Below, piece after piece: positions 8,327 through 18,242 of a stretch of 49,357 nucleotides of DNA. The stretch comes from Planctomycetaceae bacterium (GTDB taxonomy: Bacteria; Planctomycetota; Planctomycetia; Pirellulales; Pirellulaceae): the NCBI GenBank assembly GCA_002709225.1, contig PAQH01000011.1:1-49357 (forward strand). Direction: 5' to 3'. The notes under the pieces are model-generated. The model was given only the letters and a program-made list of their open reading frames with translations. It ran no database searches and was not told the origin of the DNA. A program made the translations under genes and the position numbers. Within the stretch, counting starts at the first letter, position 1; every line of letters starts with the position of its first letter.

Positions 8327-9700
8327 ATGAACTACGACACCGACCAGCTCCGAAAATGGGCGTTGAAACATCTGTGGATGCACAACGCGGATTGGTCGGA
8401 AATGGCGCAAACCGAGGAGCCCTTGATCATTGTCGAAGGAAGTGGTCTGCGTGTTCGTGACACTAATGGAAATACATGGATCGACATCAACGGAGGATAC
8501 GCTTCGGTCGCAGTGGGATACGGCCGACAGGAAATCGCCGATGCCGCCTATCGACAGATGAAACAGATCACATATTTTCCCCAGCGGACTGCGAATCCGT
8601 CGACCATTCAGTTGGCGGTGCGTCTTGCTGAACTCGCCCCTGGCGATCTCAATCGGTCTTTCTTTGCCAGTGGCGGGTCTGAAGCAAACGAAACTGCGCT
8701 CAAAATAGCTCGAGCTTGTCAACATCGTCGCGGCGCATCCGGACGTTACAAGATTATCAGCCGCAGAGACTCCTATCACGGCGGGACCGGTGGTGTTCTC
8801 TGGCTTGGCTCCGCCGCAGGCTCACCACGTACCGATTATGAACCGTCCCCACCCGGGATTCTGTATGCTCCGCAACCACTCGCCTATCGATGCGAGTTCG
8901 GCAGCACTTCACCTTCCCAGTGCGCGACTCGTTGTGCAGACGAAATCGAACGACTTATCCTTGAAGAACATCCCGACACGGTCTGTGCCGTGATCGCAGA
9001 GCCGATCGCCAGTGGACCGGGAGCAGCGGTACCGAGCGACGAATACTGGCCCATGTTGCGTGCTATATGCGATCGTTACGGAGTACTGTTGATCGCTGAC
9101 GAAGTGATCACCGGGTTTGGCCGGACAGGCAAATTATTTGCCTGTGAACACTGGGGAATTGTCCCCGACATCATGACGGTCGCCAAAGGCATGTGCAGCA
9201 GTTACCTGCCGCTGGGCGCTGCCATTGCCAGTGAGTCCATCGCCGAATTATTTGCCGGCGAAAACCGTATGTTGCGACACGTGTTCACATTTGCCGGCCA
9301 TCCCGTCGCAGCAGCCGCGGGATTACAGAACATCGACATTCTGACCAAAGAACAACTCGTCCAAAACGCGGCTGAAGTTGGCAGCTACTTCAAGGAGCAA
9401 CTGCAGGAGCTGCGAGCAGAAACCGCGATTCTTGGTGACGTACGAGGCCTGGGATTAATGCTCTCACTCGATTTTGTCGCGGATCGCCAGACGAAAGCAC
9501 AATTCCCCAAGAGCTTTGGATTCTCCGAGCGTCTCAATACACAACTCAAGAACCGCGGTCTGCTCGCTCGCTCTCACGCCAACCATCTGCTGAATCTATC
9601 TCCGCCACTCTGTATCACTCGCAGCGAAGTCGATGAGGTCACGGAATTGCTGCGACAAGCTATTCACGCCGTGGGGAAATCCTGGAAAGAGAAAAGCTAG
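8327..9700 (+). CDS. Class III (PLP-dependent) aminotransferase
   Basis: The protein has 457 residues from ATG 8327, preceded by AGAAGGA. Class III hallmarks are present: FFASGGSEANETALKIAR for cofactor phosphate binding, SRRDSYHGGTGG, LLIADEVITGFGRTG with the ring-contacting Asp, and the Schiff-base Lys287 in VAKGMCSSYLPLG. The length fits omega-amino acid:pyruvate transaminases and glutamate-1-semialdehyde-like relatives. The amino donor cannot be told from sequence. It is cytosolic and diverges from the NtrC-type regulator, which might control it, although no sigma-54 promoter was found. Confidence 0.9.
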   Translation: MNYDTDQLRKWALKHLWMHNADWSEMAQTEEPLIIVEGSGLRVRDTNGNTWIDINGGYASVAVGYGRQEIADAAYRQMKQITYFPQRTANPSTIQLAVRLAELAPGDLNRSFFASGGSEANETALKIARACQHRRGASGRYKIISRRDSYHGGTGGVLWLGSAAGSPRTDYEPSPPGILYAPQPLAYRCEFGSTSPSQCATRCADEIERLILEEHPDTVCAVIAEPIASGPGAAVPSDEYWPMLRAICDRYGVLLIADEVITGFGRTGKLFACEHWGIVPDIMTVAKGMCSSYLPLGAAIASESIAELFAGENRMLRHVFTFAGHPVAAAAGLQNIDILTKEQLVQNAAEVGSYFKEQLQELRAETAILGDVRGLGLMLSLDFVADRQTKAQFPKSFGFSERLNTQLKNRGLLARSHANHLLNLSPPLCITRSEVDEVTELLRQAIHAVGKSWKEKS

Positions 9701-9793
9701 TCTGATGTGAATAAACACTCCGCGCGGCAGACTTCCTGAGCTACGAATAATCGGGTAAACATCAGTTCACACCAAGAAATTCACCAACCCTCG

Positions 9794-11647
9794 CTAGCGG
9801 CCTTCCAGTTGTCGAAGTTTGCGGCGGATCACATCGGACTGCCCTCTGTTGCCTAGGCTATTATGCAAACGGAGCAACAGGCGGCAGACAGCGGGACGAG
9901 AAGGGTCTCGGCGATGAGCGATTTGTGCGGCCTCCAATGCCTGCTTTCTTTTTCCCTGGCGTTCCAGCACCTGGCTATAGCGAAAATGCAAATCAGCTCT
10001 CCACGGCAAGATCTTGATCAGCCGTTGCAGATACTTGGCAGCCTCAGTTTCATTTCCTTGAGATTGAAAATACGTTGCCAATGCATCCAGCGGGCCTTGT
10101 CGTTGGGAATCTAGAGCTAACGCTCTGTGCCAATGCTCCACCGCAGCTGCAGTCTCACCCTGGTTCAAGCGGATAAAAGCCAACGCATCGAGCATTTCCA
10201 CATCATCCGCACGCACAGCTCGAGCAGCGTTCAATAGTTGTTCCGCCTGGTCAACCAATGGCTTTCCACCACCCGCCTGAATAACTTCCGCCAGCATTAG
10301 ACCTTTCGCACGCTGCACTTCCCATCCTGCGATGGGAGCCTCCTGGCCGTCAAATACTCGAGGTTCCGCAGCGGCAGTCGTATCTGCTGACGTGCTTTCA
10401 TCAGGTTGGTCTGGTGGCGGATGGGGCGAGCGGAGAAGCCGATGGTCGGTCTGTACCGTGTGTGGCACGTCGGCAGCTGACAATCGAGGCATGTGGCAAT
10501 CGATACACGATCCCCTCGATGGAGCCGCCTGTCGTTCGCTAGCTGGCAAAGCGCAATCGATCTGCTCGTGGCATCTGGCGCAGCGACTATTAAAATGCTC
10601 CCTGCGCCGTGATTCGTCTGGTACCGAATGAGGGTCATGACATGACGCACAGCCTAACTTTCCCCGGCTCTCCCGATAGCAAGAACTACTCTGCATTTGC
10701 TCAACATGGCTGATGGCCGTCGTCCCCCCCTCCTCGCCGACACCAGTCCCCATCACAAACAAAGTCCAATTATCGCCGAGATGATCTCCAGGCCGAAAAT
10801 CGTGATACCGTCGACCAACACGCAGTTGGTGTCCCGCGCCTTGCAGATGGCACTGGTTACAGACTGCATCTCGGCGAAACGGATCTAGTTTCGTCGGGTT
10901 AACGATCGAGTCCGTGCTTTCTGCCAGACCGTCACGGTGCCGAGCCACATGTGACTCGCCCGGCCCGTGACAGCGTTCGCACCCGATGCCAAACTCGACA
11001 AAAGGCACCGACTTATACTGCTGCACCAAATCCGTGGTCGGTGTCCCTTGATAAGCAATCCGCCCAGCGTGACACTCCAGACAGCGCGCCGTTGCCACGC
11101 GTTCAAAACGCTGGTGCTTCCCCGGCTGGTAGCCGGGGGACAGATCCCAGCACTTCTCGGCGGTGTACCAGGAAATCGCCGAGACCAAGAGTGTGCCATC
11201 TTGTTGAGTCAAGTACGAACGGCCTCTTCTCCCCGACCCCACAGCAAAATGGACTGGCACCTTCTGGTCATAAATCGTCTCACCGTCAATGGACAAACCT
11301 AATTCGTGATGAAAGACGCCTTCCGCGGTACGCTCCACTCGATACTGACGAGACTTGGGCCGCTGAAACTCCGTGCCATTGCGGTAATCTTCAATCTCCG
11401 AGGCGGTTTCCACAGTCGCCATGGATTGAGCCATCGGATGCTGTTGATAGGTTCGATAAATCTCACTGTGGCACTCACGGCAGGCAGCACTCCCCAGATA
11501 CCCGGCCGGTCGAGACATGTGAGCAACGGCGCCCTGATCTGACGTGGAAGGCGCGGGAGGCACGCGCATCATGACCGCGACAAATAATCCCGCGCTCACC
11601 AATCCCAACATCGCCAAGATGGCCATTTTCGCGTTCCACATCCGCAT
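9794..11647 (-). CDS. Seven-haem c-type cytochrome with C-terminal TPRs
   Basis: The protein has 617 residues from ATG 11647; ATG 11689 and GTG 11740 are also in frame. An N-terminal transmembrane anchor (LAMLGLVSAGLFVAVMM) places it on the periplasmic side. Seven CXXCH haem sites follow: CRECH, CLECH, CERCH, CNQCH, CASCH, CARCH and CIDCH. The spacing and the GCERCHGPGESH segment resemble the cytochrome c-554-like multihaem family. The last 180 residues form TPR helices (ALAFIRLNQGETAAAVEHWHRAL, KYLQRLIKILPWRADLHFRYSQVLE). It probably carries electrons in periplasmic redox chemistry; partners are unknown. A tandem palindromic 15-bp repeat lies upstream. Confidence 0.88.
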   Translation of the reverse strand: MRMWNAKMAILAMLGLVSAGLFVAVMMRVPPAPSTSDQGAVAHMSRPAGYLGSAACRECHSEIYRTYQQHPMAQSMATVETASEIEDYRNGTEFQRPKSRQYRVERTAEGVFHHELGLSIDGETIYDQKVPVHFAVGSGRRGRSYLTQQDGTLLVSAISWYTAEKCWDLSPGYQPGKHQRFERVATARCLECHAGRIAYQGTPTTDLVQQYKSVPFVEFGIGCERCHGPGESHVARHRDGLAESTDSIVNPTKLDPFRRDAVCNQCHLQGAGHQLRVGRRYHDFRPGDHLGDNWTLFVMGTGVGEEGGTTAISHVEQMQSSSCYRESRGKLGCASCHDPHSVPDESRRREHFNSRCARCHEQIDCALPASERQAAPSRGSCIDCHMPRLSAADVPHTVQTDHRLLRSPHPPPDQPDESTSADTTAAAEPRVFDGQEAPIAGWEVQRAKGLMLAEVIQAGGGKPLVDQAEQLLNAARAVRADDVEMLDALAFIRLNQGETAAAVEHWHRALALDSQRQGPLDALATYFQSQGNETEAAKYLQRLIKILPWRADLHFRYSQVLERQGKRKQALEAAQIAHRRDPSRPAVCRLLLRLHNSLGNRGQSDVIRRKLRQLEGR

Positions 11648-11817
11648 CAACCTGCCATCCGTTGGGGGTCGCGACCGAACCCAGAACATATTCGTTTGGC
11701 CATGCCGGTTTGCGTCACACGTTATGCTACTGGGCCACACCGTGAAAGAAACGGTTCGCGTTACCTTGCGGTCGAGTCAGATCACGTGGCTCTAACTGCC
11801 ACGCACTCACGTTGGCC

Positions 11818-11850
11818 GCCGTTTTGCAAACGGCAGTTTTGCAAACGGCA
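11818..11850. repeat. Tandem 15-bp repeat of an inverted-repeat unit
   Basis: GTTTTGCAAACGGCA occurs twice without change (11821-11835 and 11836-11850). With the preceding GCC (11818-11820), the first copy forms the inverted repeat CCGTTT-TGC-AAACGG. It lies 27 bases beyond the 3' end of the EF-hand gene and about 170 bases upstream of the cytochrome start on the same strand. It could be an operator pair or 3'-end hairpins. Confidence 0.8.
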
Positions 11851-11876
11851 GACTCCCGTACTCTAATCGCTGCGAG

Positions 11877-12923
11877 CTATGGCGTCTGCTTGTTCATATC
11901 CGACCTGTCCGGTCGCTCAGCCGCGCCAGCCGGCATGACGTTTTGCATCAACCGTTTCCCCATGGCAAACAAATAGTCGTAGAGCTCCTCGGCGTTGACA
12001 ATTTCATCTCCATCACTGTCTGCGGCGGCGATATCCTTCTTGAAGCTGTGCTCAATCTCATCAATTTCTTGATAACTCAGCTCTTTGTCTTCATCGGTAT
12101 CAAAGAGCAGCAGCACGCGTTGGGTTACCAACCTCGCGTTCATATCAATGCTCATATCGGGCCCCTCGATCGGTTCGATATCTCGCAAATCAAGTGCCGC
12201 GCCCGCATTTTCCTCGGTTAAGCCCAGTGCCAATGCCGTCACCCGTACTAATTCGGCGCGACTCACTTCACCGTCTTCATCGTTGTCCGAACTATCAAAA
12301 TCAAAGTCCGCCCGGCGATTACTGGGAATGGCATCGATTTCCGATTGGCTCAATCGATCATTGCGATCCAGATCATGTTCCTGAAAAAGGGGCACGATCT
12401 TGTAAAGGGCCTGCTGTTCGGGTAACGAAGCGGTCTTGAACAAAGCCGCGCCATCGATCACCACTTCCAGAAAAATATCCCGTTCCCGAATACCTGTGAT
12501 CCGCAAATCCAGGTCGGTGGTTTCGAAATCAGCACATTTTTCCGGTGTCAACAACAGGGGTTCATCACCCAGGTTTTCGTGTGCCGTCACCGTCACTTTG
12601 TGGGCACCCGCATATGCTCCGTCCGTCAATTTTCCATCAATCAATGTCTGCAATACGAAATGACCTGTAATGTCCAGAAAACCAACGGCGCCGGGTAACG
12701 TGGGATCCTCCGGCATGGTAATAATCTGGCCCGTCGGCAAAGGTCTCCCGCCCATCAACACCACCCCTTCAGCGGGCACCAACGGGGGCCGAAAGAGCAG
12801 AAAATCATTGACCCGCCGCATGCCACCGGCAAAGAACAAGAAGATGACAGCACCCATCACAAGCATCGTGCCAAGCGGGAAGACAACCGCCAGCAAGGGG
12901 CGAAGCGTCGGGCGATGGTTCAT
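11877..12923 (-). CDS. Membrane-anchored EF-hand protein
   Basis: The protein has 348 residues from ATG 12923, with AAGGCA upstream. One N-terminal transmembrane helix (PLLAVVFPLGTMLVMGAVIFLFFAGG, about 9-34) is followed by a beta-rich region resembling a carboxypeptidase-regulatory or Ig-like module (GVVLMGGRPLPTGQI, about 52-165). Four EF-hand-type calcium loops follow in the C-terminal half: DLDRNDRLSQSE, DSSDNDEDGEVSRAE, DTDEDKELSYQE and DSDGDEIVNAEE. The layout predicts a calcium-binding domain outside the cytoplasmic membrane. The partner is unknown. It is on the same strand as the cytochrome gene and may be transcribed with it. Confidence 0.78.
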   Translation of the reverse strand: MNHRPTLRPLLAVVFPLGTMLVMGAVIFLFFAGGMRRVNDFLLFRPPLVPAEGVVLMGGRPLPTGQIITMPEDPTLPGAVGFLDITGHFVLQTLIDGKLTDGAYAGAHKVTVTAHENLGDEPLLLTPEKCADFETTDLDLRITGIRERDIFLEVVIDGAALFKTASLPEQQALYKIVPLFQEHDLDRNDRLSQSEIDAIPSNRRADFDFDSSDNDEDGEVSRAELVRVTALALGLTEENAGAALDLRDIEPIEGPDMSIDMNARLVTQRVLLLFDTDEDKELSYQEIDEIEHSFKKDIAAADSDGDEIVNAEELYDYLFAMGKRLMQNVMPAGAAERPDRSDMNKQTP

Positions 12924-13196
12924 AGCACAGGTGCCTTGTTGGAAAGTGTCACTCTCAGCCGAGCTGCACACCACGCGTGCCTGCTCTCACTCGATGCCTA
13001 CTTCCCACTCGATGTAAATGAATGATCTGTTTTGACGCGCTGATAATGTGAGAGTTCACCAACTCCACTGTGGCATAAAGTCCCTTGCATTACGTCACGA
13101 CAACAAACGATGCGGGAACCACAGCACCTCTTCCGTTAATTGGACCAATAGCCGCAGCGTTGCAACCCGCTGCCAATAACCACGCGGCCGGTCTCG

Positions 13197-14756
13197 CTAG
13201 AACTGAGTGTCGATAGGCAACTCATCCAGCGAGGGAAATGGCCTTTCCTTGTCATTGATCGACGCCAAACAATCTCGCACGAACTGATCCTCGGGATCGT
13301 CGCGATTCAGCTGCTCGAACATCATTTTGGCTTGCGCCACATTGCCAGTCGTGAAAGAATAATGGGCTCGTACAACTTTCGCGCCGTGTGAATCGGGCTT
13401 ATCCAACACCAATCGCCGCAGCGCGGTTTGCCGTTTTTCATATTCGCGCCGCTCCTCAGCAATCCGTTGCCACTTTTCCGCGGATTCCTGATTCCCCAGA
13501 AAGCCATAAATTCGCTGAAACAGATAGGCCGTCGTATAGGGCAAGCGACGTCCCATAGGCTCCATCGGCTTGACCCATTCCAGAGCCTGCTTGGCGTCCC
13601 CTTTCTTGAGAGCCGCATTCGCCAGCAATTCACGGGCCGGTTGATTCCTCGGGTCCAATTGAACCGCCTGATCCCAAAAGCGAATCGCACCATCCAAATT
13701 GCCGTACTGCTCGGCAGCGTTCCCCATCAACACACACGACTCCGGTGAAGGCATGCCGTTCGCGGTTCGCTCCGCTTCGATCCCCACCGCAATCTGCCGG
13801 ATTGCCGCCTCAGGTTTACCCACTTCGAGCAAGGTGCGGCCATAATCCAGGTAAAACTGGTAGGCCGTGACCACGAGCAGAGCCTCATCGAGGGCTTTGA
13901 GCAGTTTGTCACCTTCCAATGTCTCGTCCGAATCCGAAGATACTTCGTCCAGAATCCTGGCAAAGTAATCCTCGGCCTTCTGAGTTTCGCTCATGTCCGC
14001 ATAAAGGGACGCCAACAGGTAATAGCTCCGCAGCTTCATCTCAGGAAATTCGCCCAATCGCTGCGCCGACTCCAGCGCCTCCTTCAAATTACCCATCCGC
14101 ACCCGACAACTGGTCAGTTCGTACCAGGCATCCGCGTTATCGGGGGCTTCAGCGACGACCTGTTTCAACAAGGGCGCCGCGGACGCCCATTGCTGTTCCA
14201 TCATCAGAGCTTTTGCCCAGGCGTGCGACTCGGCCGCGTTACTTGCTTTGACAATGTCAAACAAGCGAAGTGCCTCACGGGGATTGCGTTGAAGTTCCAC
14301 CAAGGCGCGCGCCTTGATCGCCATCGCCTGGGGATTCTCTGGTTGCGTGAGCAGGAACTCTTCGATCTTAAAGAGGGCAATCTCCGCATCCGGTTCTTCC
14401 TGGTCCAACGCCGCAGCGGCTTCTCGAAGTGGCGCTTCTTTCAGCCAGATCGACGCGAAGATGCCGCCACCTACCGCAACCAATCCAATCAAGAGGATGG
14501 CTATCAGCGAGCCTTTCGAGCCTCCTGTCTTCGTTTCCGCGGTCGGCTGCCAGCCCTGCAGACGACGCTCCTTAGCGGCATCCTCATCCGCCATCGGGAC
14601 GACGCTGCTTACGGGTCCCTCGGTTGGCTCGGAGGTCGTCTCAGAAGTTTCGGTCACATCCGCTGAGTGGTCGGTGTCCGGTTCTGTAAGTGGGTCGTTT
14701 ACGGATTCAATTGAGGCTCTGTCTTCCGACCCCTCCGCAGGATTTTGACTGGACAC
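13197..14756 (-). CDS. Membrane-anchored TPR protein
   Basis: The protein has 519 residues from GTG 14756, with GGGGAG about 8-13 bases upstream. An acidic, low-complexity cytoplasmic N-terminus (about 1-80, rich in Glu, Thr and Ser) precedes a single transmembrane helix (GSLIAILLIGLVAVGGGIFASIWL, about 94-117). The remainder is helical TPR solenoid, for example NPQAMAIKARALVELQRNPREALRLF, DNADAWYELTSCRVRMGNLKEALESA and GNLDGAIRFWDQAVQLDPRNQPARELL. TPRs scaffold protein complexes; no catalytic domain is seen. The end RPFPSLDELPIDTQF is not repeat-like. Confidence 0.78.
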   Translation of the reverse strand: MSSQNPAEGSEDRASIESVNDPLTEPDTDHSADVTETSETTSEPTEGPVSSVVPMADEDAAKERRLQGWQPTAETKTGGSKGSLIAILLIGLVAVGGGIFASIWLKEAPLREAAAALDQEEPDAEIALFKIEEFLLTQPENPQAMAIKARALVELQRNPREALRLFDIVKASNAAESHAWAKALMMEQQWASAAPLLKQVVAEAPDNADAWYELTSCRVRMGNLKEALESAQRLGEFPEMKLRSYYLLASLYADMSETQKAEDYFARILDEVSSDSDETLEGDKLLKALDEALLVVTAYQFYLDYGRTLLEVGKPEAAIRQIAVGIEAERTANGMPSPESCVLMGNAAEQYGNLDGAIRFWDQAVQLDPRNQPARELLANAALKKGDAKQALEWVKPMEPMGRRLPYTTAYLFQRIYGFLGNQESAEKWQRIAEERREYEKRQTALRRLVLDKPDSHGAKVVRAHYSFTTGNVAQAKMMFEQLNRDDPEDQFVRDCLASINDKERPFPSLDELPIDTQF

Positions 14757-14950
14757 TACCTGGCTCCCCAAAGGCAAAATCTGAGAAAATACATACGTAC
14801 GATTATCCCTGCTTGTTCGGTATCTTGTCAAAGCTCAGCCCGCCAATTCTCGGCCTTGAGCAGGCCCCAACGCCGAGAACGCTGGCAAATATGACGGATA
14901 AGCACATTGTGATAGTTAAAGGCCTCCGCTGAAAGTTAGGCGTACCAGTT

Positions 14951-15706
14951 TCAAGGAAGCAAGACGCGGCCACCACTGGCAACGACCGTCTGTCCGGTCG
15001 TAAAACTCGCGCGGTCAGAAAGCAAGAACACAACCAATTCAGCAATTTCGGCCGGCTCTCCAATCCGTTGAATAGGCGTAGCCGTGATCAGGTCCTGAAG
15101 TTGCTCTTCGGCAACACCATCCAGGATCTCGGTAGAAATCAATCCCGGCGCGACCGCGTTGACACGCACGTTAAACCCGGCGACCGCTTCAGCCATACTC
15201 TTGGTGAATCCAATCAAACCCGCTTTACTGGCTGCGTAGGCAATTGACATCTGGCGCGCTCTTAGTCCACCAATCGAAGAAATATTAACAATCCGACCAA
15301 AGCGCCGCTCGATCATTTCTCGCTTGACCTCCCAGGAAACGAGAAAGGCCCCTGTCAAATTCACGTCCAGAGTCCGCTTCCAAAGCGCAACCGTCGTTTC
15401 TTCGTGAGTCACATAGTCAAAAACACCTGCATTGTTAACAAGCAGATCCACCGGCCCAAATCGCTCTTTCACCTGGGACACCATCTTTTGCACTTGCTGC
15501 TCGCAGGAGACATCAGCTTGCGCCAGGTGCGCATTGGCACCCGCCGCCTCTACCTGTTGGGCTGTCTCTTCCGCAGCAGCCTGATTATTCACATAGTTGA
15601 TCACTACATTCGCGCCGGCCTCACCTAAGCGTTGGCAAACTGCCCGGCCAATGCCCCGTGCGCCTCCCGTAACGAGCGCCGTTCTTCCCTCCAAGCCTTC
15701 GTTCAT
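14951..15706 (-). CDS. SDR-family 3-oxoacyl-[ACP] reductase-like protein
   Basis: The protein has 251 residues from ATG 15706, with GGGAGATGAG upstream. The classical SDR pattern is complete: TGGARGIGRA dinucleotide-binding glycines, LVNNAG, catalytic Ser in NISSIGG, and YAASK containing the Tyr/Lys pair. Length and the C-terminal TTGQTVVASGG motif (usually TGQxxxVDGG) resemble FabG. FabG reduces 3-oxoacyl-ACP with NADPH in fatty acid synthesis. Standing outside a fab cluster, it could instead serve another alcohol/ketone pair. It is divergent from ribF. Confidence 0.85.
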   Translation of the reverse strand: MNEGLEGRTALVTGGARGIGRAVCQRLGEAGANVVINYVNNQAAAEETAQQVEAAGANAHLAQADVSCEQQVQKMVSQVKERFGPVDLLVNNAGVFDYVTHEETTVALWKRTLDVNLTGAFLVSWEVKREMIERRFGRIVNISSIGGLRARQMSIAYAASKAGLIGFTKSMAEAVAGFNVRVNAVAPGLISTEILDGVAEEQLQDLITATPIQRIGEPAEIAELVVFLLSDRASFTTGQTVVASGGRVLLP

Positions 15707-15918
15707 GACTGCTCATCTCCCTGGATCGTGAAATCGACCGTCCCGCTCCCCACCAAGCCCCGCTTGGCGATACCCCATTAATCTCGGTGATTCTATCCCA
15801 TTTCGTCCGCAGCAGCGCCGGCGGATCCGCCAACCTCCGCTTGATGGCTCGCCAATGCGGAAGTAATAATACCACGCTTCCTCTCGACGCTTCCTTCGTC
15901 GCTGCGTGGCATTGAACG

Positions 15919-16920
15919 GTGAAGTTGTTCCACAGTCTAGAATCGGGCCTGAGCGAACTCCGCCTCGGTGCCATTACCATCGGCAACTTCGATGGGGTCC
16001 ATCATGGCCATGCACGAATCCTCAGGGAACTGCGACGCCAGGCGGACCGTGTCCGGGGCCCCGCAGTGGTCTTTACGTTCTCTCCCCACCCAGTACAAAT
16101 ATTGCGTCCACAACAGACGCCACCTCCCCTCACCTGGCCAGAACGAAAATCGGTGCTGCTCGCCGAATTGGGTGTTGACGCGATGATCGCCTACCCGACG
16201 GATCGGCAGTTGCTGGAACTCTCGCCCAAGATGTTTTTTCAGACAATCGTCCACGGTGAGCTCGCAGCCCAGGCACTTGTCGAAGGTCCCAATTTTTATT
16301 TCGGAAAGGGACGTAGCGGAAACATTGACACACTCCAGCGACTTTGCCAGAAAGCTGAAATCAACCTGCACATCGTCGAACCTCTACTGGCCCCCGACGG
16401 TGTTGTATCGAGCAGCCGGCTGCGGCAGCTCATTCAGACTGGCGATGTCCAGCGCGCCCAACAGCTCATGACACAACCCTACCGCATCCGAGGCACCGTT
16501 GTCCCCGGGGAACGTCGAGGTGCGACCATTGGATTTCCAACCGCGAACCTGGATAGGGTCAGTACTCTTTGCCCCGCTCCCGGCGTCTATGCCGGCCGGA
16601 CCTTCATCAATCAGTCAACCTGGGACACCGCGATACACATCGGAGACAATCCGACGTTCCAGGAAGACGAAGTAAAGATTGAATGTCATCTGCTAGATTT
16701 CTCTGAGTCACTGTATGGACAGTCCCTGGAAGTAGAATTCCTGCGACGCTTGCGGGACGTGGTTCCCTTCAATTCCGTCAACGAATTACAAGGACAACTA
16801 CATCGTGACGTCGCCAACACCAGAAATGTGTGCAGAGAATTCACCGCTTCTTCGCAAGCACCCCAAACCAAAACGTCGGCAGCAAACCCCTGCGGCCAGC
16901 CTGGACGCAATTACGAATAG
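15919..16920 (+). CDS. ribF: Bifunctional riboflavin kinase/FMN adenylyltransferase
   Basis: The protein has 333 residues from GTG 15919. It makes FMN from riboflavin and then FAD. The N-terminal adenylyltransferase domain has IGNFDGVHHGHARIL (the HxGH-type nucleotide site) and SSSRLRQLIQTGDV. The C-terminal flavokinase domain (about 190-310) has GTVVPGERRGATIGFPTANL, PAPGVYAG and IECHLLDFSESLYGQ. Both halves look intact and the length is normal for the family, apart from a polar tail of about 25 residues (SSQAPQTKTSAANPCGQPG). nrnA starts 69 bp downstream, a pairing also common near truB and rbfA in other bacteria. Confidence 0.95.
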   Translation: MKLFHSLESGLSELRLGAITIGNFDGVHHGHARILRELRRQADRVRGPAVVFTFSPHPVQILRPQQTPPPLTWPERKSVLLAELGVDAMIAYPTDRQLLELSPKMFFQTIVHGELAAQALVEGPNFYFGKGRSGNIDTLQRLCQKAEINLHIVEPLLAPDGVVSSSRLRQLIQTGDVQRAQQLMTQPYRIRGTVVPGERRGATIGFPTANLDRVSTLCPAPGVYAGRTFINQSTWDTAIHIGDNPTFQEDEVKIECHLLDFSESLYGQSLEVEFLRRLRDVVPFNSVNELQGQLHRDVANTRNVCREFTASSQAPQTKTSAANPCGQPGRNYE

Positions 16921-16988
16921 GTGAACCGGAATCACTGGACTGCAGCAACAACCGTGTCACCTTTGCTACTCGAACCACTGGACATTTC

Positions 16989-17975
16989 ATGAGTATTAAC
17001 TGGCCACGTTTCGTGGATCTCATCAATGCAAATCAACGTTTCCTGCTCACCAGCCATATACGGCCGGATTGCGATGCGCTAGGAAGCGAGCTGGGCATGG
17101 CCGCAGTACTGGAAACACTGGGAAAAGAAGTACGGATCGTCAACGGCCAGGAGACACCACCCAACCTGTCATTTATCGATCCGCAACAGCGCATTATGAA
17201 ACTCGGTGCCGACGTGCAAATTGAGGAACTACGGGACAGTGACGTTTTGATGGTCCTCGACACGAGTGCCTGGGCGCAACTGGGCCCCATGGGAGAAGTG
17301 TTAAAGTCATTGGACGCAACCAAGATCATTCTCGATCATCACGTCAGCCAGGATGACCTCGGCGCCGAACCTTTCAAAAACACCAGCGCCGAAGCTACCG
17401 GCCGACTCGTCGTAGAGGCCGCCGATGCACTCGGGGTCGAGCTGACCCCAGAAATGGCGGCGCCGCTATTCGCTGCGTTATCGACCGACACAGGTTGGTT
17501 CCGCTTCCCGTCAACGGATAGTGAAACTTATCGTATCGCCGCGCGCCTCGTCGACGCGGGTGCCTGCCCGGCCGACATCTACCGTGAGCTCTACGAACGC
17601 AATTCTTGCGGGCGAATGCGACTGCGCGGCGAGGTTCTGGCTCGTATTAATCTCGTAAATGACGGGAAACTCGGACACACTTACGTTTTGAAAAGTGATT
17701 TCGACCGTTTGCAGGCGCTTCCCAGCGATACCGAAGACCTGGTCAACCTGGTACTGGAGATCGATGGCACCCAGGCGGCAGTCATCTTCATCGAACTCGT
17801 CGAAAACACAAGCTTCAAAGTCAGCTTCCGTAGCCGCTGCAAACTGGACTGCAGTCAGGTGGCCGGACACTTCGGCGGCGGCGGACATAAAGCCGCCGCC
17901 GGGGCCACAATTGAAGGCAAATTGGCGGAACTACAAACTAGCGTTCTTGACGCTGTGCGCGCCGGCATGACATAA
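16989..17975 (+). CDS. nrnA: DHH-family oligoribonuclease/pAp phosphatase (NrnA-like)
   Basis: The protein has 328 residues from ATG 16989. The DHH motifs appear in order: HIRPDCDALGSELG (motif I), LMVLDTSAW (II), ILDHHVS (III, the DHH signature) and ALSTDTGWFRF (IV). The C-terminal DHHA1 domain ends with HFGGGGHKAAAG, the substrate-binding glycine motif. NrnA degrades 2-5 nt RNA and removes the 3' phosphate of pAp with Mn2+. Length and motif integrity argue for an active enzyme. It probably shares a transcript with ribF. Confidence 0.93.
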   Translation: MSINWPRFVDLINANQRFLLTSHIRPDCDALGSELGMAAVLETLGKEVRIVNGQETPPNLSFIDPQQRIMKLGADVQIEELRDSDVLMVLDTSAWAQLGPMGEVLKSLDATKIILDHHVSQDDLGAEPFKNTSAEATGRLVVEAADALGVELTPEMAAPLFAALSTDTGWFRFPSTDSETYRIAARLVDAGACPADIYRELYERNSCGRMRLRGEVLARINLVNDGKLGHTYVLKSDFDRLQALPSDTEDLVNLVLEIDGTQAAVIFIELVENTSFKVSFRSRCKLDCSQVAGHFGGGGHKAAAGATIEGKLAELQTSVLDAVRAGMT

Positions 17976-18242
17976 TCTTACGCTTCGCGCGGCGGTCAGT
18001 ACGCAATCCACTGTTGACTGTTGTGACACCGCCGCGCCCCGGCAACCCCTCGTTACCCCGCCTTAAGATTGCACCTCGAAAAGCAAACTTTGAGTCCGGA
18101 GTAGAACCTGTTCGCTGACAACGAACCGTTGAAAGTCGGCGGGTCACGGGACTAGCGTCTGCCTGCACCTGTAGTCCTGCGACTTGATTGCTTGCGGGTG
18201 TGTTGGCAATGTTGCCATTTGGATCGCTGTTTGGAGCCCCTT

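Noticed and set aside
9702..9770. CTGATGT/ACATCAG inverted repeat between convergent genes
   Set aside because: The loop is about 50 bases and the stem is only 7 bp; not a convincing terminator.
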